A stretch of DNA of 64,000 bases, taken from positions 5,730,951-5,794,950 of the forward strand of contig OX637395.1 of the NCBI GenBank assembly GCA_951799425.1, given 5' to 3'. A program made the translations under genes and the position numbers. Origin of the DNA: Ilex aquifolium. Taxonomy: Eukaryota; Streptophyta; Magnoliopsida; Aquifoliales; Aquifoliaceae. Shown in pieces: positions 28,180 through 39,719 of the stretch. The notes under the pieces are model-generated. The model searched no databases. It saw nothing but the letters and a program-made list of their open reading frames with translations, and had not been told where the DNA came from. Within the stretch, counting starts at the first letter, position 1. Every line of letters begins with the position of its first letter.

Positions 28180-30998
28180 ATGACGACTATGGAAAGCTTG
28201 ATTGGACTGGTCAATCGGATTCAGAGAGCGTGTACTGCTCTCGGAGATTATGGTGGTGGAGATAATGCTTTCTCTTCTCTTTGGGATGCTCTTCCTTCTG
28301 TCGCCGTCGTCGGAGGACAGGTTCGTTCACTCGATCTCTTCGTGTCTTCACAGAGACAAAAAGAAAGAGTTTGAGAGAGATCACATAGAGAAAAATTGCA
28401 TCAGGAGTAAAAAAAAGAGAGGGTTTGTGTATATTATGATTGATTTTGGGCTGGGACTAAGTTGTGAAACCTTTATTTCGGGGACTGAGTTTTTCTAGAG
28501 AGAGAGTCAATCCGTTAAAATAGAGGAGCGAAAGAGAGAAAAAACGTAGAGAGAGGTGGGTTTTTAATTGATTTGAGCTGATGTTAAAGCTCTTATTTAT
28601 CTTACAATGGGGATAGTTTTGGAGAGGGGCGGGGGGCGGGGGAATTGCTAGAGTACGTAGATAAAGGTGGGAGAGTGTTGACATTGACAGATTCGCAATA
28701 GATGTCTATGGATTTTGATTCCGGAGTGAAGCTGTGAAATTTCTTAATTATCTGTTTGATTTATGTATTTTGTTGTGAACAGAGTATTTCATTTCATGAT
28801 TTTTGTTTTGTTTTGTTTTGAGCTGAGTTCAGAGTTCTGGAAAATCATCAGTGTTGGAAAGCGTAGTTGGGCGAGACTTCCTTCCTAGAGGATCTGGTTA
28901 GCTTTTGGATACCTTTATTTTGTTTGTCATTCCATGGCATTTATAAGTGAATCATTGTCATAATTATTTGCTGTGTTATCGTGATTTTTGATTACACAAG
29001 TTCATTGTAATTGCAGGGATTGTCACAAGGCGACCTTTGGTGTTGCAATTACACAAGACAGAGGATGGGCAGCAGGACTATGCCGAGTTTGGTCATATAC
29101 CGCGGAGGAGATTCTCTGATTTTTGTATGTATTTCCTGCTTTGATTTTCTTAAGAAAAGTATGAGCTTGTACATTTTAAGATTGGGTAGTGATGCTCTGT
29201 TAATTCTATGTCAGTTTTGAATATGCTAGTTCTGCTTGACCCAATTTATTTTTCTAGTTTAATGGTTTCTTGTAATGGGGAGAGTGCATGATGGTCTTAT
29301 CAGGGCAATGACCAATCGTGCTCAGTTCTTTTGTTGATCTTATCTGTGGTATGCTAAGAGCTCCAATTGATCTGAAACAAAAGGAAGGACAAAAACATCT
29401 AGACTTGCATCTCTCAATTTGTGCACTTACAAGAAATAAGAAAAATATGAAATTGCCACATAGTTTGTCCAACCCTTTTGTATTCTACTTCTTTTAGGTT
29501 GTTCTGTATGTGAAGTTAAGTAACCGTTCTTCCCAAATTTCTGTAATTCCGCATTAAAATTTTATCAGGATTGTTTCCATACTATTTTTTCATTGTCCAA
29601 GTGTGTGCTCTGTTTGGATTCACATGTCGGTATTGACTAGAGTCACTCTGGTGCTGACAATGAATTTTCTCTATTGTTTTTTCTTTGGTGTAGCCTTGGT
29701 TCGCAAAGAAATTCAGGATGAAACTGATCGAATAACGGGGAAGTCAAAGCAGATATCTCCTGTTCCTATCCATCTCAGTATCTATTCGCCCAACGGTAGG
29801 TTTTTTTATTTTATCATAGTTTCTGTAGAATTGCTGTGACAAATCTGATTTCCGGGTTTTCTTTTAAGTTCCTATAGTTGGTTCTTTAGCCACTATGGAA
29901 TCACATTTCTTTTCTTCATGAAGAAAATGCAATAGAGAACAATTGATTGAGATTCTATTGAATATAATGAGCATAAATTGACCATTATGTATTTTGTGCT
30001 GTCGCTACATTTCGTGTCTATAATTTATGAAATTTGAAGTTCCCTTGGAAGTTCCTCCAACTTCGCTTAATGATGTGTCTTAAAGATTTTATGCCTCAGG
30101 ATTAATGCTTGATTAATTTTATTATTACCATGTGGGGCTAAAGTTGCTAGATTTTCTTGGAAAATGTTTCAGATAATGATGCAAAGAGACTTGAGATGAG
30201 GAGCCATAATTTGGATGTGATCCATGAATTTTGTAAATATGATTTTGAAATTGGGTGGTTGATATTTTTCCATTTAGGCAATCTACTTTTGTAAGTTTTA
30301 AGCGCTCTACAGCTGTACTTTGAGGGACAACTTCAATTTTTACTTCAATAAAGAAAAATATTAGTGAATGAAATCCACCTTCAACTTGAGGAACAAGCTA
30401 TATGAATGGAAGCTTGAATCTTTTAATAGGTCAAAGTTGAGATTTTCTTTTTTCCTCACTGGTATTCCTTTCCTTTATTGACATAGGATAATATGTGTTT
30501 TCATGCTCTATATTACTGTATTGTCGATGTACTTCCCCCCCCCCCACCCCCCCCCCCCCCCCCCCCTTCCCCAAACACACACACTCACTCTTACATTTTT
30601 TCTCTTCCTTTTCTGTCTCCCATTAACTCAATTTGTATGGTTTTATTGTCTTGCAGTTGTCAACTTAACCTTAATAGATTTGCCTGGTTTGACAAAAGTT
30701 GCTGTTGGTATGTTCTGCATTTAGTTTCTCATGTTTGTTGGTCCTGTAAGCAATCCGAACTGAACTCCATTTAATACAAAGACTTTGCTCTTTGCAGAGG
30801 GACAACCAGAAAGTATAGTTGAAGACATTGAAAACATGGTTCGAAATTATGTTGAGAAGGTCCTGATACTTTTACCTCTCTTAGAAATATAAAGCGCCTA
30901 TTTGGAAGTTTGTTGTTTAGATTGTGCCACTTTAATTGAATGAATTGATACGTATTAAGGTTTAACAAGTATGCATTAGTTGATACATCCCCCCCCCC

Positions 30999-31030
<32 letters not shown>

Positions 31031-34000
31031 ATGCATGTATGTGTGCGTGTGCATGTCTATCTCATTGTTAGCCATGATTAAGAACCTCTTGTGAATTAAG
31101 AGATAATATTTGCTTAGTTCAACTGGTGGATAAGTGTCGTTCCATTAGTTAAGCCTGTAATTTTTCAGGTTATATTTAAAATTTTTGCTAGGAGGTGTTG
31201 TGGTTCTGTTTCATATCTGTATATTATTTAGTTCATTTATTTCATTTTTTGTTGCTCTTTTTGATTTGCAATCTACTAATTTGTACTTTTTGTTGGGAGT
31301 CCAATTGACAATTGTATGATTTCTGCAGCCCAACTGCATTATACTAGCAATTTCTCCTGCAAATCAAGATATTGCAACTTCAGATGCTATCAAGCTTGCT
31401 AGGGAAGTGGATCCAATGGGTATGTTTTGTTTGCTTTTTGTTGCAATTGTATTATGAATTTTTAGCAACATTCTGTATCCCCGCCTTCCCTCATGGATGC
31501 TATATGTGGGTTTCCCAGGTGATCGGACATTTGGAGTGTTGACAAAGCTAGATTTGATGGATAAAGGAACTAACGCATTGGATGTGAGTTATCTCTCTTG
31601 CAGTACAAATATTTAAGGAGTTTTTAGTGTGGCATCACTAAATTTTCTTCTTTTTTTTTTAATGACCAGAGCAAATTTTAATTTTGTATTTATTGCATTT
31701 AAAGCAAGATAGTTTTAGTAATTGGAAGCTGGCATACTTGTTTGTGATTACCGCCATTAACATCTTCATTACTGGTATCTGTCACCTTTTTTCTGGTTTA
31801 CTATGTTGAGTCTCCTTCTATGTGATTGGTTAGGTTGACCAGAACTTGCCAATACACTTCTAGACCATTCCTCCTCTTTTTTTTTTTTTCAATGTTTCTT
31901 TGTTGAAATCTTTGGCAAATTTAATAGTTTCTGCTATTGGATATCTTCTTATTTCCCATGAAAGGTTCTTGAAGGAAGATCTTACCGGTTGCAACATCCT
32001 TGGGTGGGGATTGTTAATCGTTCACAAGCTGATATAAACAAAAATGTTGATATGATTATTGCAAGGCGGAAGGAACGTGAATACTTTGCTACAAGTCCTG
32101 ACTATGGACACCTAGCTAGTAAAATGGGTTCAGAGTATCTTGCAAAACTTCTCTCAAAGGTATGATTGTGTGAGTCGAAATTGTTTAATATTATGTCTTT
32201 ATTCATTAAAAAAAGAGTAAAATAAATGTTGCTTTTGCTTTCAGCACTTGGAGGCTGTAATTAGGTCAAGAATACCAAGTATTACATCTTTGATTAACAA
32301 AACCATTGATGAACTCGAAGCTGAGATGGACCACCTTGGTAGGCCTATTGCTGTCGATGCAGGGGTGAGCGGCTGTATTTCATTAGTATTATTCTTGGAT
32401 GAGACAATATGTGTCATTTTAGGGACTGAATTGCTTTTTCTCAGGCTCAATTGTACACCATTTTGGAACTTTGCCGTGCTTTTGATCGGATATTTAAGGA
32501 GCATCTGGATGGAGGGTGAGTAATATATCCCCTTTCTCCTTCTCAGATACATACTGAATTTTTTTTCAAATACATTTTATTAGAACATGATCTAGTGTTC
32601 TATCTGAAGCGAGGACGCATGAGTTGATCTGATACTTTTTTTTTTTTTTAAATGTGGGGTGTTGTTTTTTTTTTTTTTTGGGGGGGGGGGGGGGGAGTTG
32701 AGGTTGGAACCTGCAACCACCTGTGGCCAGGAGGGGTGAGGGTGGAGTGAGGGCACACCCTCACCCCAAATCATACTTCAGACCCTGTTTAGGGAATATA
32801 TGTTAATGTTCATTTAATGCACATATATAATATGCTTTGGAAATTCTTAATATCCTTGGTGCATCTGCTAAGTTCTGGCCAGAAATTACCTAATATGTAA
32901 TACATGAGTTTAGGTTGTTCATTTGTGTCATACCAAACTCACTCCCATGTAATAACCCTAGCATTAGTATTCAAAATTTGTTATCAAGAATGGCCATTCC
33001 AAGAAATGAGAGCCATCACCATATCTGAGGGTACAAATCAGTGTTTGGTTAGTATAAATGCAAAACTCATCTTCTGTGAGATTGCTGCTCATTTTGTAAA
33101 AAATATTTAATTATTTTTTAGCTCCATATTTTAGGATAACTGGTTACATTTGTCAGACGTGTGCTAAAAGAAATGGTGTGAAATCCCTTGAAACTGTATC
33201 AACTGGACTGGTTGTATATATGCATAAACATCTAAGATGAAGAATTTGATAAGCTATTCATAGGAGAGAACTTGGCAGGTGGTTAAAAGTCCGAGGGCCA
33301 GCAGTTTCACAAATGGAAGATTCTTAGAGTCTCATATAGAACTGTTAGAAATGATGGTGGTTTCAAGTTGTTCTACTACTAAATTGGGGTTGGGGAAGCA
33401 GTTTGTCTAACTAAGCTAAACTCATTGCATGGTCTTTGTTTTATAAGCTGAGTTGTTTCTTCAGCACACGACCGGCTAAAGATGCACTTTTAACTGAGAC
33501 ATGTTTTTACTTTTAATGTGTTATGCCTTAAGTTTATTGATTGTTCTGCTTTTACCCCCACTTTTCTTGAACCTTAGGACGTGCTTATATCATTTGGCCT
33601 TCCCATGGACGATTGAATTTGTTTGCTTATTGCAGGCGGCCTGGTGGTGATCGAATTTATGGAGTTTTTGATAATCAGCTTCCCGCTGCTTTGAGGAAGC
33701 TTCCATTTGATCGGCACCTTTCAATACAGAATGTCAGGAAAATTGTTTCAGAGGCAGATGGTTATCAACCACACTTGATCGCCCCTGAGCAAGGTTATCG
33801 GCGGCTTATTGAAGGGGCATTAAATTATTTTAGGGGTCCAGCTGAAGCTTCAGTGGATGCTGTAAGTAGTTATGTGCTATTTTAGTGGTGTCCTTCTATG
33901 TAGACTTTCAGCCCACATTTGTCGCACTGTTTCTGTACTTATTGCCACATCAATGCTTAGGTTCACTTCGTCTTGAAGGAGCTTGTAAGGAAGTCAATTG

Positions 34001-36744
34001 GAGAATGTCAGGTGACATAAGAACTTCATCTCATGGTTTTCTAGTTGAGCGATGCTCTCCTGTCCCTGATCAGGAATATTTTTCTAAATGAAAATTTTTA
34101 TTTCCACGGTGGAACAGGAGCTGAAGCGGTTTCCATCTCTTCAAACTGCAATAGCTGGAGCTGCCAATGAAGCCTTGGAAAAGTTTCGTGATGAAAGCAA
34201 GAAGACAACTCTTAGATTGGTGGACATGGAATCTTCATACCTGACTGTGGATTTCTTCCGGAAACTTCCCCAGGAAGTGGAGAAAGGGGCAAACCCAGCT
34301 GCCACAACTATTGACCGTTATGCAGAGGGTCACTTCAGGAGGATAGGCTCAAATGTGTCCTCTTATGTTAGTATGGTTTCTGAGACACTCAGGATCACAA
34401 TTCCCAAGGCAGTGGTTCACTGTCAAGTTAAGGAGGCCAAACAGTGTCTGCTCAATTACTTCTATACACAAATTGGAAAGAAAGAGGTATTCCTGTCTCG
34501 CTTCCATATTTCTATACATATGAATGTTGGATATAATCAATTTTTACAGGATATGTGGCTTGCTGATAAAATCTGCCACCCAAAAATAGATTTTTGGTAC
34601 TAAGATGCACAGTAATGTAAATAGCTAGGATAAATATGACTTGAAAGATCCTGAATTCATACTTTACAGGTTTTCCAGATATACGTGACACCAAAGCCAT
34701 AACATAAAAATAGATTATGTTTAATACTAAAAGAAACATCATATAATGGATAGCATTTGTGTGTTGTAAATCCCTACCTAGACCACGTGCTAATGTTGAT
34801 GCTCATGGTTTATATAAACTTTGTTGCATTATTGATATGCTACAAGGACTGCTGTGTAAAGTAGCAGGTTAAAAATTGTGGTATTGTATTGGTCACCAAC
34901 TTATTGGCCTTATTATTTACCCAAATAAAAAAACTTATTGGCCATATTGGGTCTATAGTGGGGCAATGTATAATGACACACACACTACATAAAAGGCATG
35001 AGAAATATTAGCGATAACCCAGTGCCCGAAGACATTCTATAATACCAAAAATTGAGCATTGATCGTTCAACATTTGTATTTTAAATAATAATTTATTATT
35101 ATTTTTAACTCAATTTAAAATTACGTTAACAGAAATAAAATAAGAAAGAGGTCGGCATATATTAGTGGGAGCGTGTTAGTTTAATTCTTTGACTTTAGGG
35201 GGCCGTGCTGAGAATATGATTTTTTTGCGGGAGAATTTTTTTTTGAAATGAATTTTGTACAATTTGACCAAAGTAGATGAAAATTGAATCAATTTTAACC
35301 GTATAAGTTGAGAATTCAATTTTCTAGCTATAATATTAGATAGATAGAGAACGGCAAATGGATATTTAAAAAACAAACAAAATACACTAAACATGTTCAA
35401 AGTTCATGAATCCAAGGAAAAAATATATAGCCTTGTATATTATATTATCAATATTCAACTCCAAAACTACTATAACATTGTATTTTTTGTAATCTATTTT
35501 GAACTCCAAAAATAATCATGATGCAATGCAAGCAACAAATAAATCATTGTCTATAACCATTTCCCTTCTCAGAATGCTGATCCCATCGAACTTCTTTTTT
35601 CCACCTTAGCATCATTCTAATCATTCTCTTCACCTTGGCCTCTAACTTCATTTCCCTTGTCAGAATCTGCATTGTCTTCAACTTTTTGAATGAAATTGCA
35701 ATTTTTAACATGGGATTATTCCAGTTTATTTTTCTTTTAAGTTGTAATAGCAAAAAAAATTAATTTGTCTAAGATTTTTAAATTTTTTAAGAAATATGAA
35801 GTAATCTTCATACAGAGTTATAAGATCTCTGTTTACATAGATGAAGAATACACAAATCTCTGTTTACATTAGCATGTTGGAGAATCTTCCCTACGTTCAA
35901 GCTTCCATATGTTGGGAGACACTTGCAGCACATGTAGATAAAAGAACACTAAAGAGAAAGTAAGAATTTTTGGTTCCCATGCATGTTTTGGTGAGGAAGC
36001 CCACCAAAGACTACTTTCTGGATCCATTTGGATTTTGTTTGCCAATTCGACTGAGTTGTCTGGCTACTTGGAACTGACCCTTCCAGCTGATCTCACCCAT
36101 GTGAGATTCAATTTGCTGTTTTATTGTTTGTCAACCATGTATAGCCGCTTCTAGTATTGGAATTTGATATCGTCTCAATACCACCCTGATTCAAAGTTGA
36201 CTCAGCCGATGGCCTTGGTGTTGTTCGCGACTATAGTTTGCAGGGACTCTAGTTCCATTCTTGCACATTATTCCCATGCTTCTTGAATTGTTGCAAGTGT
36301 TCTAAGAAGATGAACACATCTTATGGTAAACACCTCAAAATGAGCCATTTGATTACTTTCGGGTTAATGCTACCAAAATTGCTTTTTTTTTCTGTTTTTA
36401 CCAACTGTGACTGCATCTATCTGAGGTAAAGGTTCTATAAGGTATCATACTCATCGTTGTGTGCGTAAGACATGTGGCTCAGATATATTGACATAGGTGA
36501 CGAGGCTGATGAGACTATGAGAGTGTTTACCTACCTTTTAAAGCTTGCAGACTGATTTAAACCGCAGCAATAATTACATCTCCAATAATGCGTATCATTT
36601 TGCCTAATGTTTCAGGGTAAGCAACTAGCAGAACTGTTAGATGAAGATCCGGCATTGATGGAGAGGAGGCTAGAGTGCGCAAAAAGGCTTGAGTTGTACA
36701 AGTCTGCCAGGGATGAGATTGATTCTGTAGCATGGGTTCGATGA
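28180..36744 (+). CDS. DRP1E: Dynamin-related protein, DRP1 class (closest to DRP1E)
   Basis: A large GTPase acting in membrane fission, cell-plate formation and endocytosis. Fifteen phase-consistent exons: 28180-28320, 28833-28896, 29017-29124, 29694-29795, 30657-30707, 30798-30859, 31329-31419, 31519-31583, 31965-32159, 32245-32364, 32445-32515, 33636-33861, 33961-34011, 34118-34486 and 36616-36744. They sum to 1845 bp, or 614 aa, normal for DRP1 (about 610-625). G1 is GGQSSGKSS (45-53), G2 Thr72 in GIVTRRP, G3 DLPG (146-149), G4 TKLD (215-218) and G5 NRSQ (246-249). The middle domain and C-terminal GED (ending [10 protein letters not shown]) follow; there is no PH or proline-rich domain, as expected for DRP1. 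The start [18 protein letters not shown] and the [20 protein letters not shown] word favour DRP1E over DRP1C/D. All borders are GT-AG. Intron 14 (34487-36615) is the longest and has no recognised insertion. Confidence 0.95.
32638..32772 (-). mobile_element. SINE-like insertion with C-run and A-tail, in DRP1E intron 11
   Basis: On the minus strand there is a hairpin-rich start (GGGTGAGGGTGTGCCCTCAC), a B-box-like word (AGGTTCCAACCTC), a run of 16 C, a run of 15 A, a 15-bp spacer and a second A-run. The plus-strand flanks share ATACTT (32632-32637 and 32773-32778), a possible short target duplication. The family was not identified. Confidence 0.45.
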
Positions 36745-36883
36745 GATTGATGCATATCGGAGATATATTGTATGATAGTGCAGGTCACGGAACGGATGAT
36801 TACAGACACCCTCTGATTGTTCAATTGTTTGGAAGTTGAAATTCTTTATTGCCATTGTCTTGCAGTTTATGCATACATTTGTT

Positions 36884-36935
36884 TCCCCCCTCCCCCTCCC
36901 CCTCCCCCTCCCCCTTCCCCCCCAAAAAAAAAAAA
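36884..36935 (+). mobile_element. 52-bp retroposed pyrimidine tract plus A-tail with perfect 15-bp target duplication
   Basis: The insert is only C/T (mostly CCCCCT units and C-runs) followed by about 13 A. ATGCATACATTTGTT flanks it at 36869-36883 and 36936-36950. A duplication of this length plus an A-tail is the signature of LINE-mediated insertion of a strongly 5'-truncated transcript. It lies 140 bp after the DRP1E stop codon, so inside the 3' UTR or just past it. Confidence 0.8.
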
Positions 36936-37195
36936 ATGCATACATTTGTTGATTTGGAATGCTAGGTTTTTTGTTTACTGTTGTAGTTCTTTATAGATTT
37001 TACACTACCTCCTATATAACATATATTAATTTGCCTTTTTTTTTCTCCCTCGGCTCTGTTTTATGAATGTTCAGTGCCTATGGCGTTTCTAAAATTGTAA
37101 GAGTAAAGATTGTCGTGTTTCATTTCATCAATTTTTTTAGATGCAGGGGGACGATTATTGTTTTTTTTTTTATTCTCTCCTTTTCTTTTTTCCTA

Positions 37196-37425
37196 TTTTT
37201 TTTTTTTTTGTTTAACAGTAAAGGGTGTCGAGACCAAATTATGTATATTTCGACTAATCTTTTCCTTGGTTCAGTCAAAGATAGTCCAGTCACACTGGGA
37301 TTAGAGAATTCATAAGAGATAAATTTCTCGTGGTCTAATTTTAACGAGTTGTCAAGATTCGAATTCAGAACGTCTGAGTTTACAGTTTGTTTCTATTATC
37401 ACTTGAGTTGAATTATAAGTATTAA
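37196..37425 (-). mobile_element. tRNA-derived SINE-like copy with A-tail
   Basis: On the minus strand there is an A-box-like region (CAACTCAAGTGATAATAG), a B-box-like word (GAATTCGAATCTTG), a body with GTGACTGGACTATCTTTGAC and a 3' A-run, seen as T's at 37196-37209. This layout matches plant SINEs. No convincing target duplication was found, so the borders are approximate. Confidence 0.5.
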
Positions 37426-37790
37426 CAATATCTCGTGTGATTCATTATTTCCCTTCCCTTTGTCCCACTCTCATCTGCCAATCACTTAGAAAGTCATAGA
37501 GGGAGCATTATGGAAAGTAAGAGATATTTTTTATAAAAAAATTTCACCTTGTAGGTGATGAAATATTAATTTGTTTTTTATTTTTTGCAAATGATGCAAG
37601 TATATTCGGATTGAAGGGAACTTTTTTTTAAAATAAGTAAATTTAGAATTTGAATTAAGCATTTAAGAAAGAGGGCTCTCCAAACACTCGTCACAATTAG
37701 ATTGTCATATTGTAGATAAATTACAACTTTATATTCATGGTGCTTTTAGACCAGACCCCCCCCCCTCCCCTACATATGTAGAGAGATTAA

Positions 37791-38858
37791 GGCCCTGGTT
37801 GGTTTGATTCTTGAAAACTGTTTTTTGTTCTCAAATCTCAAAAAAATTTCAAAACCTGTTTGGTTTGTTATTTTGTTCTCCAATTTTCAGAAAACTTGGG
37901 GAATTGAAGCATAAAACTAGAATTCAAGCTTTTTTGCCAAAACTTTGAAAACACGGAGACACAGTATACTCTTTAAAGAGGTCTCCCCTTCGAGTTCTCT
38001 TAGAAGCAAAACAAGCCATAGTATTAAAAAAAAAATTTTTGCTTCTTTTGCCTTTGTCCTCCCAGACTCTCATTACTCTCTCCGTCTTTCTCTCTCCCTC
38101 CACATACTCTATCAGACGGAAGTCTTCTTCGGTGACTGCGCCTTTTCTGGTGACCGCATCTTCTCCGGCAAAACACCCACACACAATCACTGGAACTCTC
38201 CGACGACTAGATCTACTGCGACCTCTCTGACGATTGGTTCAAATCTGGTTCAATCGGCGAAAACACAGATCTGATTTGAATTTTTTTCTCCAGCGTTCTG
38301 GGTTCAACATCTCCGGCGTTCTGGGTTTAACAACTCCGGCGTCTTCTCCGTCCTTCTAGTGTCTTTTTTTTTCTTCCTATATATGGGTTCAATACACAGG
38401 TGGTGGTTGTGGGTTTCGGTGGTGGTGGGTTTCGGGTGGTTGTGAATTTTGGGTGGTGGTTGTGGGTTGGTGGTGGTTGTCGATTGGTGGTGGTTTTGGG
38501 TTGGTGGTGGTTGTGGCTTTTGGGTGGTTCTCGGTTTGGGTGGTGGTTGTGGCTTTTGGGTGGTGGTTGTGGATTTTTGGTGGTAGTCGGTTGGTGGTGG
38601 TTGTGGGTTTTGGGTGGTAGTCGGTTGGTGGTGGTCTTGATGCACAGTGAAATAGAGAGACAGAGAGTTGAAGGGAGAAGTGAGAATTGTGCATTATTAT
38701 TCAAACAAGTTTTATAATTTTTGTTCTTTAAAACTATTTTCAAAAATATATAACCAAGCAGATTTTGTAATCTAAAAATTTTTAAAAACACTTTCTCAAA
38801 ATTCTTCCCAAAAATAGTTTTCAGAAACTGTTTTTTGAGATGCAAACCAAACAGGCCC
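37791..38858. mobile_element. PIF/Harbinger-like non-autonomous transposon carrying gene-like sequence
   Basis: The ends are GGCCCTGGTTGGTTTG and, reverse-complemented on the right, GGGCCTGTTTGGTTTG. They are flanked by TAA at 37788-37790 and 38859-38861. The 3-bp TAA duplication and GGSCCTG-TTTGGTTT ends fit PIF/Harbinger. No transposase is present. The interior (about 38040-38370) is CT-rich and resembles a plant promoter or 5' UTR. It is followed by a degenerate GGTGGTTGTGGGTTT tract (38398-38636), whose long ORFs on both strands are repeat artefacts. Confidence 0.7.
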
Positions 38859-39284
38859 TAAAGTTTTAGAAGTTTTTTTTTTTCAAGCATTAAAAAACTC
38901 TATTTCAACCACCAAAAAACCCCACTTGTTGTCCAAATTCATTATTAGAATCCCAAAAAAGCCCTCTCCATTAATTAAATGTCATATATAACATTAAATA
39001 GTTCATGGAATTCCAAAAGCCTTTTCTTTAATGAAATATTATGCATCTTCGTATTAAATAATCTTTCGTAATATGATATCATTATCAATCATATCAATGT
39101 TTTGTGGAGTGAAGGTTTTATGAATAATTTTTTTATTAGTTGAATTCGTATTTTCTAGTCATTTCGTCAATAAAAAATATAATATTAAAGTCAGAAAATT
39201 AAATTCTCATTTTCTTTGATATTTCACTATATATCCAAATAAAAAAATAATATTAAAGTTAAAAAATTAAATTCTCATTTTCTT

Positions 39285-39580
39285 TAAATCTCACTTTGTA
39301 CCTTAAAAGATTTTAAATTTTTTACTTTGTACCATTAAAATTTATATTTTTCATATTATACCTTCAATGTATTAAAAATATTATAATGCTACCCTTTCGT
39401 TAACATCTGTTGTTTATTTCGTCAGAAATCACCCCATTGAATTTGATGGAATGAGTGATAAAAGCTAAAAGAATGACCATATTATAATATTTTTAATAAA
39501 TCGAGGGTATAATATGAAATTTTTTTAATTTTTAAAAGTATAAAATAAAATTTTTTAGGGTATAAAGTAAAATTAGCCCT
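39285..39580. mobile_element. AT-rich foldback MITE
   Basis: The left half (ACTTTGTACCTTAAAAGATT...) and the reverse complement of the right half (ACTTTATACCCTAAAAAATT...) match over about 100 bp. Shared words include CATATTATACC and TTATTAAAAATATTATAAT. No clear target duplication was found. The sequence just left (39180-39285) is an imperfect tandem duplication of about 70 bp. It lies directly upstream of the GTPase gene. Confidence 0.6.
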
Positions 39581-39719
39581 ATTAGTAACCGAGATGCGAA
39601 ATGGATATGGCTCGTCCACAAGTCCACTCGGACCCATTACCAGAATCGGACTCTAAAACCCTCCAACGGCCTTCACTCTTCACATCCTCTAGCCCAGACA
39701 AGAGAGAGAGAGGGCGAGG

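Noticed and set aside
30493-30774. ORFs with poly-proline runs
   Set aside because: They are read through a C homopolymer inside a DRP1E intron. They overlap exon 5, which is in a different, family-supported frame.
38304-38845. Long minus-strand ORFs rich in His, Pro, Thr and Gln
   Set aside because: They come from the degenerate GGTGGTTGTGGGTTT repeat; all frames are open because the repeat lacks stop words. No domain is present.
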